Source of the DNA: Undaria pinnatifida
Lineage: Eukaryota; Sar; Phaeophyceae; Laminariales; Alariaceae
Length of the DNA stretch: 64,000 nucleotides
Reading direction: 5' to 3'
Assembly: GCA_012845835.1 (NCBI GenBank)
Contig: JABAKD010000005.1
Location: 10,062,823-10,126,822 of the forward strand
Under the pieces are notes generated by a model. It had not been told where the DNA came from. It saw nothing but the letters and a program-made list of their open reading frames with translations, and made no database searches. How positions within the stretch are numbered: position 1 is the first letter of the stretch; each line of letters opens with the position of its first letter. Below are positions 50,532-62,029 of the stretch, one piece after another. The translations under genes and the position numbers were made by a program.

Positions 50532-50619
<88 letters not shown>

Positions 50620-51012
50620 ATCACATCAACTCGCATAATCAAGTCCGTGGTCACAGGACAGGCTCCAGTCACTCTGGAGCTGGGGAATGCCCCAGGGAGA
50701 AAACACAAACAACCCAAGGTGGTATACGCATAGTCTATATCACAGCTGACGCAATTCATGCCTCCACCAGAAACATATAAAAGTGAAATCGGGAGGCAGT
50801 CTACGATGTGCCGGTGCATACGTCTCATTACTCGCGCCTGTAAAAAACCGACTATACCGCTTGCCACCCAAGAAAGACTACCACGTATATATTACACGTA
50901 GTATCTATCGCTACGCATACGCACGACAGGCGCAAGTCAACTGGAAGAAAGAAACAAAGAAAAGAAAGGAAGATGAAGGAAAGGAAAGAAAAGAGAAGAA
51001 AGCGAAAAAAAT
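50532..51012 (-). mobile_element. LINE B, longer 3' end with (AAC)n tail of about 29 triplets
   Basis: The (TTG)n at 50533-50619 is the reverse of an AAC tail. Upstream on the minus strand come the family blocks CGGACTTGATTATGCGAGTT, GGCATGAATTGCGTCAGCTG and a CTTTC-rich region also seen in the 28.7-29.15-kb copy. The long perfect tail suggests a recent insertion or tail expansion. Confidence 0.8.
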
Positions 51013-51589
51013 CCGAAAAAATGTGTACCACGCTTGGTTCTATGGGTTTTTCGTAGGTCGACTGGCCCTGCTGTAGAGTGTTTTTCGGGTTCAATTTCTA
51101 CGTCATCTGCAAGCATCACACACCAATATGTCTGGAAATTTAAGGACCGTTTTACATTCTTATCGATTATCATACGGTTATTATAGGTCTGTCTGTGGTG
51201 GTATCACACTACTACAAACCGGTACGAGTAAGTGGACTATCGCAGTAGTTTTTCGCAGCAGCATTGGATTCTCGGCCAAGAGACTGTGCTATAGGGCGTA
51301 GGTAGATGCCACCCAGAAAGCCAAGGCAAAGAAAAATGCTGGATGAGAAACCCTGAAGATTCCCCTTCCTTGTGGCTCGGATAAAGCATCTTTGAGTTTC
51401 TGGAATGCGGCATCTTGTGCCGGACCCCAGGCCTTTTTAAAACTCGGGCGTTTGACAAAGCTCTAATGGCGGAGGTAAGCGCTCCAAAAAAGCCCCTGCC
51501 CCAGACGACGACGACGACAACTAGGGGTGCCCTGCTGTTGTAGCGCTTGAAACAGTACCTCGTGGGGAGGGTGTGGACGAAACATTACC

Positions 51590-51880
51590 CGCCGCTTGGC
51601 GACGATTTTAGGACTCGCTGTACCAGTTAAATTGTACAACAAAATAGATAAAAATACACCTGCTTATGGTCGCCCTGCAGCGCCCTCTGGTAGAAACGAC
51701 AGCAGCAGTCAGTCTTCTCCAGAACAGAGGGGCGGGGTATAAAGGGCGTAGACTCAGAAAAGTCAAGGCGAGAAAAACACCGGGCGAGAAAGTAGATGGT
51801 GTGAGTTATCCTTGTGTGGGTGGGAAATCTTACCCGTCGCTAAACGACGATTCTGGGTTAAATTTTCCATAGTATAGTAT
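51590..51880 (+). repeat. ~245-bp duplication, end blocks
   Basis: GGCGACGATTTTAGGACTCG at 51594 and AACGACGATTCTGGGTTAAA at 51843 bracket the third copy of the 50.1-kb block. Confidence 0.45.
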
Positions 51881-54445
51881 CAACATGGAGAACGAAAGCA
51901 ACATGCCTGGTACCTAGTATATGACAAAACATGCATCTATTGCAGTGTGGGTTACCGAATCGTACCTAGACTGAACTACATGGTTCTTTGGACCCCAGCC
52001 TCGGATGCGTTTTGTCCTCGTACATGCATCGCGTGGGTCTTTGACGCTATTGGATGCTAGGACAACGCCTGGATTGTTTTCGCCATTGACACACGGTGCA
52101 CATTGTCGGATCGCAAATACAACAATATTTGGAACCGAGTGAAGTGTGGCGAAGGACGGAAATAACCAACATTAGACACATCCGTACTCTAATAATGGTA
52201 CGTACCACGGTAGGATTACACCTGATTTTCTGAGGCTTCTGACTTGGGGAGCTCTTTACCCCGACCCATCACAGATCACCAAAAATCGAGCTAAAATGGA
52301 ACTGCAACCCGTTAAACAATACCATGGTCTAGGCACACAGCGGATCGTGTTGCAAAACATGAACGACATTCCGATGATGCCAGGTCAAGGAGCCCCGTCA
52401 TTCAGAAAATATTTCAGCCCCAAACTGCTTCCGTTTATAAAAACTGATGGATGCCTCACATGTACGGCTCTGGACATATATGTAAGGACCGCTGGGGTTG
52501 CATGTACGTCCAAACTGGTCTATCATACACTCTCACGCCAAAAGGTTTTGTGGTAACCGTTGCATTCCCGCACCATGCCCCCCCCCCACTTTTGTATTTC
52601 CACCCCACCCAACAGGTACTGCGTTTCCTCTGCAGCTTTTCTCCAGTTCCCTCGCATTTCGCAACTCAATATCCGGGGTTGTATAGCAGACGCCCCCCCC
52701 CCCGCACTCCCTAGGTGCACGCCTTCATTTTTATCGTGAGACGTTCAGCATTCTCCTCCCTAGTCTACCCGCGTCAAATTGTGCATACAGAGACGTGGTC
52801 CCTCATTAGTGCGTTACCATGCCAGACGACGATACCCGCACGAAAGTGGGACCCCGTGCTAACTCGCGATGTTGAGTGTACTACTCTATTGGGCAAGCAT
52901 GTGACAAGCGATTCTCACGGCACTAAACAGGGGCACCGCACTAAAGGGTACTGCCCTAACGCGGGACAACGCCTGGACACATATCGGGCGTTAGTTCTTA
53001 CTTGCACGGGGAAAACGGAAGGTATATCGTGCCCCTCGAACGTGAAAGTTCGTTAACGTCTTGAATCATCATGGGTAAACTAGTCGCTCCACCTAAATGA
53101 ATCTCCCCCCCTCCCTCTGCCCTCCCACCCCTGCGCTTTGCAAAGGAGGTGAGGGTCTATGGTCGTACGAGACTACGGCCAATCATGATATGAGTGTACC
53201 GCTAATGACCTGGAGATGGAACGTTGATGAGGAATATAGGATACCTTATAGCTTTAAATGAAACAGTGTCGGGAAGAGGGACTTTAGGAATGTTTGGCTG
53301 AGAGTCATAGAAGATAGCAGGGTACTGCTTCACGGAAGGGTGCTTGATTTATATCAATACGGCATCTACGTTAGATTGCCGTAGGAAAAACAAACAGTTG
53401 TAATAAATACGAGCCCCTTCGTTCTTCTTTTGATTTCATGTAGACTTTCTTCCAGCGTATCCCGGACTGGTTCATCATGCATGCGATTGACGTAGCTAAC
53501 TGTGGGTGGCAGGGGCCGGGGTTTCGGCAGCGGAGGCGGTATCAACCGCGGGAGCGGCGGGGGGAGGGAGCCGGAAAGGGCAAGCAAAATGATCCGGCTT
53601 TTTGGCCAAGATTTCGTCCAACTAGGTGCGCGAACGTGTGCTGTTCTATACCAGGTACTGGTATCTTCCTTAGAGATACACCCATGTTTGTTTTTTTTGG
53701 TAGGATGACTGATATTTTGTAGCTCAACTCATAGACCACGGTAGTGGCGGCGGGGGAAGAAACCGGGAGCGGCAAGCGGATGGAGGCTATTCTATACGAT
53801 AGGGAAGTCAATTTAAGGGGACATTTTTTCAGCCCTTGCGTGGTTATCTACTGTATACCGGTATATATTTAATCGTCACCTTTTACTTTCCAGCTTAACT
53901 CGTAAGGGGTTTTACCCTCAGCAACCTTTCGGACAAGCCGTGGTCACAGGTGCCTCCCCTTATCCCCCCCAGTAGGCGCTTTCATTTTTATCGCGCACAG
54001 GGTTCAGCATCACCACTTTTCTGTTTTCTAGGTTGTCATTGTGCATCGAATTTCGCCAGCTTGCGATCTCGCGCTTTCGGCCTGTCAATGATTGATATCA
54101 AGAAAGAGTCTCTTGCTAGACTCGAAACTACGACGTCGACCCCACTAGTTACGCGGCTTACTACTGAACCGTCGGGGACGCCGGCTCTCTATGGGTGTTT
54201 CGACTTTGCGACATACACCGTCATTAAAGTGTTTTTTCGCTAAACAACGCAACATCATTTTTGAGTCTATGTTTGAGCGAGGCATTGAGCCACACGCGCG
54301 AATGACTTGGACTCCGTAGTGAAATGAGGCTTCTCCCCCTATCCTAGCCTCCGTCAGCGAAGGGATGCGGCTCCTGCTCAATACATCGCCTAGCTAGGTG
54401 CGCGACGCTTGACCTTCGGTGCGGTGTGTTTAGTAGGGTATGTTA
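51881..54445. other. no recognised gene
   Basis: It contains a short fragment of family 2 (about 53150-53205), a repeated CGCCTTCATTTTTATCG-like block (52725 and 53975), and a Gly/Arg-rich frame at 53500-53600. Nothing is assignable. Confidence 0.5.
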
Positions 54446-54449
54446 TCCA

Positions 54450-55375
54450 GGTGCACCCGGGTACATACCCGAGTATTTCCTGAACCTACCCGATTGCTAT
54501 TGTAGTATTAGCGTGGAAGGCCGGTGATCAACTGCAGGTATCGGAAAATAACATGCAAAGAGGTAACTGGAACGTTTCCATACAAGCAGGAAGGCGTATG
54601 TTTTGAGGGGGATAGCAGGTGGGCGTTTGATATTTCAGCTGGTCTTCCTTGAGGTGTGGAAATGGAAAACGCTTCCGTGTTCTACCTGTAGAGTCTAAGG
54701 AACGAACACTTCGTGCACAACCACAAGGACTGAACAATAGGCTGGCCTGTCAGGAGATATTCTGTGTACCATACCTAGTCTTGCTATTCTTGGCGTGGAT
54801 TGGCGCTGGCGGCAGGATGAAACAAGAGTTTTGTCCTAAAATGTATACCCTTTCAAGCTTTTTTATAGCAGGGTATATGCTCTGGGGGCACCCGGTTACA
54901 TACCCGAGTATTTTCTAGACAACCAGGGTGGGTACCCGGTTCCCTATATATCCACCCTACTAAACGTATAGTAGATTATATCTATATCTATATCTATGAG
55001 GGCACCCGGATACACATCCGAGTAGTTCCTAAACAGCCTACCTGGTTACCCCAAAATATATACCCTACCGAACGTGTAACATGGTGCAAGCTTCTCCGTC
55101 GGGACGTGGTTTGCTTGAAATCCCGGGTGTGTCGCAAGCCAAAAGGCCGTCCCTATGAGCGATGCAAAGCGCGATAACAGCATAAAAAACTCTTGACTAA
55201 ACAAGTAATATGGTAGTCGCTAGCACCGCGCAAGTAACCGGGCAAGTAACATCGACCAGCCCGACCAAGTTCATAGCTTAGTTTTATGGCTCTGGGGGTA
55301 CCCGTGTATATACTCGAGTATTTTCTTCATATCCAGACTGGGTAGCCGGTAACCCCACGGTATATACCTTACTAA
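54450..55375 (+). repeat. four dispersed copies of a ~90-bp GGGCACCCGG repeat
   Basis: Copies near 54450-54505, 54877-54970, 54997-55080 and 55287-55375 share GGCACCCGGNTACATACCCG, AGTATTTTCT, and (except the first) GGTTACCCCA-type and TATATACCCTACTAAACG blocks. The unit contains the palindromic core CGGGTACATACCCG. Confidence 0.7.
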
Positions 55376-55738
55376 GCAAACCTTTGGTCGCTTCGTATTG
55401 TACCTGTTTTACGACTTGCTTTGGTTGTGTTCATCGTTTGGGTTTGTTTCATTTTTTCCTGAGGTGTAGCCAGCACCAGTGCGTGTGCTGCCAGACGGGG
55501 CAGGTGAGCAACTGGTCACAGTGCTGAATCCACGTTATGGCCACCCTGTGACAACGCCAATTTTGGGTGATCTTATCTCTACTGTGGTCCACCAGTTATC
55601 TTACGTTTCTGCAAGAATTGTTCCATAATAATTCCAATTAATTTTTTTCGTGAGAAGCCGATTCACCTGGTACTATCTCCCAAAAAGTCTTAAAAATCGG
55701 ACGGTCTTGAAATGGGTGCACCACTGTTGCCTTGTACC

Positions 55739-55845
55739 AGTAGCTCAGTGGATTAAACCCACACTGAGAGATTGGAGTCTGTCCTGTGGACACGGACTAG
55801 ATTTTGGAGAGGAATTCACGTGAGAACAACAGCAACAGCAGTGTC
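55739..55845 (+). mobile_element. tRNA-headed SINE sharing the LINE B 3' tail
   Basis: TAGCTCAGTGG at the start is a perfect tRNA box A, and GATTGGAGTCT is a weak box B. The rest (GTCTGTCCTGTGGACACGGA, CTAGATTTTGGAGAGGAATT, ACGTGAGAACAACAGCAAC) matches the end of LINE B. A tRNA head joined to a LINE tail is the standard SINE plan, with LINE B as the likely partner. Confidence 0.6.
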
Positions 55846-56063
55846 CTTTTAGGACTGCGCCCATATTGTAATGGGAAAAGTCAACTAGGTTTGGTGTAGG
55901 ATCACTTGTGGAGTAGTATTCGGGAATTTTGAGCTCGTTTTTTTCAACTTTACGCCAACAAGGGATAATCTCCTGCCTGATAATATAGCAGCTCGGCACT
56001 TTCCGAATAGCCTTGGACTTGTTTTTTCTTCCGCCGTGATGCTTTTTTAGCCATTTTTCTTGT

Positions 56064-56125
56064 GAGCGCGGGCTAGATTTCACGGGAATGAGCTATGGTG
56101 AGATCAAAATCATGATCATCACCTT
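56064..56125 (+). repeat. dispersed repeat shared with 36911-36960
   Basis: GCGCGGGCTAGATTTCACGG, GAATGAGCTATG, then ATCATGATCATCAC. Confidence 0.6.
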
Positions 56126-56349
56126 TACGCCGGGGGTTAGCTGTGACATGCAGAGATGGGTACGGTGTTGATGAGATGTGGCGGGTCAATGCCGTCTTTT
56201 CACACATTTTTTGGGTTGTTTTGACTGATGCAACCCTCCCCGTTAGCATTCATCGATACGAGAATGGACGGGTCTCTGGTGGGCACGGGCGCCGTTATAG
56301 AAATGTGGACTTTGAAGTCCATAAATTCCTACTTGATTTGCAAAAATAT

Positions 56350-56795
56350 GGCTATTGAATGTCAATAGGTTGGGGTGTTGCATATCGATACCTATTGACG
56401 CGTTCGATAGGTATGCAAATTTGTCGATCGATACCCATTGCTTGGACCAATAGGTCCAGAGAAATTGGCACAATAGGCTATTGTTCTTGATATAGGTGTG
56501 TGGAGATGTCTATCGATACCCATCTCTTCGCCCAATAGGTTCTGATAAATCGGCACAATAGGCTATTGTTCGTACAATAGTTATGTAACACTGTCGATCG
56601 ATGCCTACTTTGGTCAATAGGTACGTGAAAGCGCTGATCGATACCTAGTGTTTGACCTATAGATATGTGAAATGGTCGATCGATATCTATTGCTATGAGA
56701 AGTAGGTATAAAGCTCTGCACAGTTGTCTACCACGTATTGAGTACGCCTGTTGGTCTGTCCGCAGGTTGGTGTATCGAATATCGATTAATTGAGT
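56350..56795. repeat. GGTATCGATCGATACC palindrome cluster, part 1
   Basis: Many diverged units of 40-60 bp contain CAATAGGT, ATCGATCGATACC and TTGACC-like spacers in both orientations. GGTATCGATCGATACC is a perfect 16-bp palindrome, and most units keep its centre. Confidence 0.75.
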
Positions 56796-56806
56796 ATCGA
56801 TACGTT

Positions 56807-56872
56807 TTTTTTTTTTTTTTCATCCTCCTGGAGGTCCGGGTAAAATAAGCTCAAGCTTCATACACTTTCGTT
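56807..56872 (-). repeat. short poly(A)-tailed retroposon-like repeat, copy 4
   Basis: On the minus strand: AGTGTATGAAGCTTGAGC, TTATTTTACCCGGACC, GGAGGATG, then A(15). Confidence 0.55.
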
Positions 56873-57290
56873 TGTGTACCAGTTTTCGTCCATCTGCAGA
56901 ACGCAGATTTGGTGTTTGCCTCGCCTCTTCGGTTTAGTGAACACCTTGGACTTGCCGGCCTTCTTCGGTCGAACCTTACTAAGGTTCGGCCAAGAAGGTG
57001 AGATAGCCACCCAAGAATCGACAGCTCTTTTTGCTCTGTCTTTGCCCTGGGTAGTGCGGGATTTGCCTGCGCCTGTTCATTTTTGACTCCTTCGACGGTG
57101 GGTCTCCACCTGCCGTTAGAGAAAGGCGCACCCGCTAAACGAACCCGTTTGCCTAACTAGGGTCACACTCAGGCTATGTCTTACCTCTCCATCTCAGCTT
57201 CTCCAAGACTTTGGGGTCGTGTTGTCCTTACACGATTATACCCCTAGCCTACTAATTCTAGGGTTGCCTCTCCCACGTATTACTATTATT
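56873..57290. other. no recognised gene
   Basis: A short minus-strand frame reads KKAGKSKVFTKPKRRGKHQI and CVLQMDENWYTNE between about 56990 and 56870. It is basic and protein-like but unplaced. Nothing else is seen. Confidence 0.35.
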
Positions 57291-57292
57291 TT

Positions 57293-58285
57293 TTTGCCCT
57301 CCGACAACATGCGTTTCGATGTAAATCGAGTATCCTTCCGTAAAGCAGTAGTATCTATGAAGTCGAATAATCCCTCCAAAAACCAGCGGTATCTTCTGCC
57401 AACCATTTCCCCATTTCCTTTCCCAACATATTTTTAAATCTGCTGCTTCCTTTCCTTACATATCGGTTGAAATCCTCACAAGCTTATCGATTAATTAAAA
57501 CATATTTTAATACCAGGTATTATCGTAATGCCGCTGTTTTGGAACAAAAGGCAAGAAGTAGGTCAAGGTACATATTATTGCTATCATCCAAGGTATTCAT
57601 TCAAACAATAGCCTGGGGTACACGGCACGTATAGGTATCTTCTAAGCAGTACGAGGGTATACGTTTACAAGCAGTAGGTATCGATCGAAATCCTTGCAAT
57701 GATATATATTAATTTGTCAGTAGGTATCGATCGATACTCTTGAGAACCTATTAAATCGGGCAATAGACATCGATCGATACCCTTGCAAACCTATTACATC
57801 GAACAATAGGTATCGATCAATATAATCGCACGCCTATCGCTTTAACCAATAGGTATCGGTCGGTGGCGATAAAAAGGTATTGTTCGCACGATAGCCTGTT
57901 GGGAGTCATTTTCAAACTATGTTGGTGCCCGAGATACCTATCGATATACACCTTCGCAAGAATATCGGCCGCACAAAATTGCTATTGTGGCCACTTCCCT
58001 AACCCTATTGTTGCCTACAATACCTATCGATAGACCCCGTAGCCGAGCTATTGTACCCTGCCATAGGTATCGATCCAATAGCCTATTATTATTATTTTTG
58101 CCCTCCGACAATGTAGCGTAGATGCCTTTCCGATATAAATCGAATATCCTTCCATAAAGCAGCAGTAGCACTTAATATGAAGTCGAATGATCGCACCATA
58201 ATGCAGTGGTATCTTCCGCCAACCATATGCCCATTTCCTTTCCCCACATCATCTCATTTTATCTACTATTTCCTTTCCCTGTATA
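57293..58285 (+). repeat. ~180-bp direct duplication flanking palindrome cluster part 2
   Basis: Copies at 57293-57460 and 58096-58285 share TTTTGCCCTCCGACAA, ATCCTTCCRTAAAGCAG, TATGAAGTCGAAT, GGTATCTTC.GCCAACCAT and CCCATTTCCTTTCCC. Between them (57650-58090) lie more GGTATCGATCGATACC-type units. Confidence 0.8.
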
Positions 58286-58614
58286 TACCTGGTATGTTAT
58301 AGCTGAGAGTCTACCTATTCGATAGGGTATTATCCAGGGTATAAGAAGGGGCTCGACGTCTCACAAACAGGTCGATCTAAAGCACTGCAGGCTTGAGCTT
58401 CGCATCGACCACACATGAGTAGCAATCACCACCTTTTTGTCGTAACCACCCACCTTGAGCTTCTTACGGCACAACACGAACAGACAGCGCCGTTTTCGGG
58501 GATTCTCCGCTGGGTTGGAGGAGCGTGCGGCGTGGATGATGAATGGCGAACTAGCGTTGGTTGTACCTTGACGGGCTGTCTTCTAGCGTCTTTGCTCTCC
58601 AACACTAAAACCAT

Positions 58615-58995
58615 AAAATGGTGAAAGCGATACCTATCACCCGAAAAAATAGAATGGTGAAAGGTCTGTCAGTACCTATTGTCTCAAACAATATAATTGT
58701 GAATGGTGTATCGATACCTATCTTCCGAAGCAATAGTTTTGGTGAAAGGTATATCGATACGTTTCGGACAAATCCATAGGTTCCGTCTCTCAGTGCCAAT
58801 ATCCTATCGCCCAAACAATACCGTCCAGCAAATAAATGTTTATCGATACCTACTTGTACCAATATGTTCAGATAAATAGGTACAATAGGCTGTTGGCCAA
58901 ACATTATATTATTGAACACGCCAATCGATACCCATTGTCGGCCCGAATAGGCTACGAAAAATACCCATCGATACCTATCGCGGGCAACAATAGGT
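58615..58995. repeat. GGTATCGATCGATACC palindrome cluster, part 3
   Basis: Further diverged units (ATCGATACCTATC, CAATAGG, GGTGAAAGGT) end shortly before a G-homopolymer at 59020. Confidence 0.7.
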
Positions 58996-59169
58996 TTCAT
59001 ATTTGAACAAGAGGGAGCAGGGGGGGGGGGGGGGGGGGGGGCAGGGCAACTCAATCTGTGCGCGTAAACTGTAAATCCTTTAAGAGGATAAATCTGACGG
59101 TTTTGGAATGAATGCAAAAGTATAATATGTACATCCTGTGAGTCGTACAACCAGTGAGGAAAGGGCGGA

Positions 59170-59620
59170 GTGTTCGAGGGGGTGAGGGGGGGGGGGGGGG
59201 GGGGCAAAAGTTTTTTAACAGCTTTAGGGCCCATAGATGTAGGGGTTTGCTGTTGCTGTACGCGTGGTGCTAGGTCTAGGCGATGGTGCGGGTGGTGGGG
59301 AAGGAGGGGGCGTTGGGGGGGGAGGGGGGGGAGAGAAGAATTCGAGCAGCGGCATGGATGGCTCTAGAAAGGAAATGAGGTAATTTCGATGTTAGGTGGG
59401 GCGTTTGAGCAAGAGGGAGCGGGCAAAACAAAAACAAAGGGGCGGGGGGGGAGGGGAGGGGGTTTGGGGGTTTTGCGGGGGGGAAGGATTTTTAACAGGT
59501 TTAGGTCGCAGATATGTAGGGGCTTGCTGTACGTGTGGTGCTAGGTCTAGGCGATCGTGCGGGTGGTGAGGAAGGAGGGGGGGGGGGGGGGGGGGTGAAT
59601 TAAAGCTACGTCATGGACGG
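59170..59620 (+). repeat. ~280-bp spaced duplication rich in G-runs
   Basis: TTTTTAACAGCTTTAGG...ATGTAGGGG.TTGCTG, ACG.GTGGTGCTAGGTCTAGG and GGTGCGGGTGGT occur at about 59208-59310 and 59489-59580, each followed by long G-tracts. Confidence 0.75.
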
Positions 59621-59639
59621 CTAGAAAGATAATGACAGA

Positions 59640-61017
59640 TACATCCGTTTATATCACCTGCCTGGTATTGTTTATTATGCTAGCAGATTAAAGCTACGTC
59701 ATGGATGGGGTGGTGTTGCTGCTGAAGATAGATACAGGAGTTACTACGTATTGATAATACTACTATTAATACTGTGTTGTTATGATCACATTTCGTGGCG
59801 AGAGACATGAGGTAGTATGTAATCGCCTTTTTTTTTCTTTGTGAAATGGTGTTACCGTGCTATCTAGGGTTCTCCTATCTGTGATGTTATCTGCAGTACT
59901 GATGATAATGTTACCCTTCATTTCAGCTTTGATATTTTCTATCGTGTGGCGATGTACGTATGGTTTCTGTACCACCACTGTTGATAGTGTTTTGTTGTAT
60001 TACGTATGTTGTATGTTGTTGCGTAATAGTGATATCTTATTAATGACAGGAACTGGCTAATTTGGGATGATATATGTAACGTTGCTGCCAACGGTTGCCG
60101 ATTTGCTGGAAATCATTTGTCATTGCATGTATTTGGTGTGATCGTAAACTAATACCGACGATGAGTATCGACCTATAAATTGATCGACCTCACAGCTGAT
60201 GTATTTGAATAATTTCTTGAAAATATGTACATGCGATTTCTTCCAACTACGGTGCGCATCTTCGTCCGGCAGAGAGTCTATCAGGTTTTCAAGTACGATT
60301 GGTTGAATTAGTTGTATGAGTAATGTAAAGCGTTTGTCTCTGGATCATTTATCGCTGTTATCTTCAGGTGACCCATCACCGCGTTTCACGTAAGGATTCG
60401 GGGTGTGGTACGTAGGAACATCAGATTGATTCTCCTTGCGGAATTGCACGTGCCTGAGTCAGTGGCACCAAAATATCGATACAGCCTCAAAGCTGAGTAG
60501 CGAGTTGGGGGCCTACATGTAGAGGTTTTGCATGTTCAAAGTGAGATGTTTATTGTTCTGCTTGACTTGTGTTGCTATGTTAGCGTATACAAGGGAAGTA
60601 TCGAATGGGGGAGTTTTTGTTTTGAGGTAGACGGTAAACCATCTCGTTTGCCTTCTGAATAGCAGTCATATCACAACGGGTGATTTTAACGAGCCCTTGG
60701 TGCGTTTCGATCGATGTTTTGTGATTCAGAGTAACTTTGTGGAATGCACATGCATTCTAATGCATTAGCAAGTTTACCAGTGAAAGAGGACACCGGTTTC
60801 AACGACGTTTCGCTGCAGAAGCTATGATTTAAGAGTTACCTCCACGGTCGAAGATTTGGGTTACGAGAGAACTTGTTTGCGGCATTGCAGCTGTACTTTT
60901 GAATACGCAACATCCATTGAGGGAGAGTGTTGAGAAATAGGTGACATCAGCCTATTGCCATTATCAATGTTCAGTAGCGAATGTGCAACTCCATGTTAGT
61001 ACTTGCTGCAGGCAGTG
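59640..61017. other. no recognised gene
   Basis: A/T-rich sequence with one copy of the CACAGCTGATG end motif (about 60182-60205) shared with the 1.1-2.5-kb element. No motif-bearing frame. Confidence 0.5.
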
Positions 61018-61421
61018 TCATATCAGTAGCACGTAGCCTACAGAGTTGCTCGTCGGTGTGGCAATGCCATCTACTATTCGTAGCGTACTCGTAGTTTGGG
61101 TTCTAGAATGAGGGTTTTCGGTAGATCGTGTTTTGGGACTATTCGAGGATTTTCTGACAGTTCCGTAACTGTCTACAGGCTTCTGGAGCATGGCTGACAT
61201 CTAGACGTCGGTCGAATAGGGTTTTGGAACCTAGTGGCTCTTCGACGTCGAGAAAGCAGGTGGAGCACCCCCTCTCCTGCTCACTCTTCTCAACCGCATC
61301 TGAGCGTCTTCCCGTTCATCCGTCACACTAAGCTTTAGTTGGGCCATCGAGCGCTCCTGTTGAACCGGAAATATGTATCTTCTACACCATATGTAATGCT
61401 CGAGTTCGTCTCGCAACGACT
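61018..61421 (-). CDS. candidate two-exon 3' end of an unrecognised minus-strand gene
   Basis: The proposed exons are 61285-61421 and 61018-61200, separated by an 84-bp intron (GTGAGC ... GTCTAG). The phases agree. The first encodes a charged, helix-prone stretch (LRDELEHYIWCRRYIFPVQQ; RSMAQLKLSVTDERED; QMRLRR); the second is Ser/Thr-rich and ends GYVLLI and a TGA stop. The upstream acceptor is GACCGCAG. No further upstream exon is identified and no family is recognised. The support is codon-like composition and splice consistency only. Confidence 0.35.
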
Positions 61422-61627
61422 CTGCGGTCAACCCCCGAAGACCGTCGCCGGTAGGCCACCTGAGAGTGTCCTAGTTTCTCAATACCGTGGCCACATTCTT
61501 CGTGGTAGTTTGGAAATCTATCGTATCTAATAGCTCTTGCTACCTTTCTGTTTTTAGAGGAACTCGAGCAGGGGGATATTTGGAACTGTCATCAAGTATG
61601 TGCGTTGTTGAGAAATGTTCCCATGGG

Positions 61628-61690
61628 ACCTGCTGCTGCTGCTGCCGCTGCTGCTGCTTGCTGCTGCTGGTGCAGACTAAACCTGCTGCT
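61628..61690. repeat. (CTG)n tract
   Basis: CTGCTGCTGCTGCCGCTGCTG-like triplets, slightly interrupted. Confidence 0.85.
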
Positions 61691-62029
61691 TGGTGTTGTT
61701 CCCGAGGATGGTGCGTGCTTGGAAAAAAAGAAAAACCCGACCGTTTTTGGGCTTGTTCTTTTTTTCGCCTGAAGAAGTTGGAAGAAAACTACACTACGTA
61801 TGTACCAATACTATTTAATAGTGCTACGGCTGTGAGGTCGAGGATTTCGTCGAAGCTCTTATTTGCGAGCTGTGTATGTGTGATACTCCGACTGCTAGAG
61901 CGGTGAGTCAGCACGGCATCACCAGCTAGATATTAGTCTAACTTATCGCTCGTCGTTTGCCGTAGGTGCCGACTATTCGACTTATGGCTTTCCAAACTTG
62001 CTGGAAGGGTAATTTAATAATTTTTGTTT

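Noticed and set aside
50434-50867. Poly-valine, poly-cysteine and poly-threonine frames
   Set aside because: They are translations of the (TTG)n tail of a LINE B copy.
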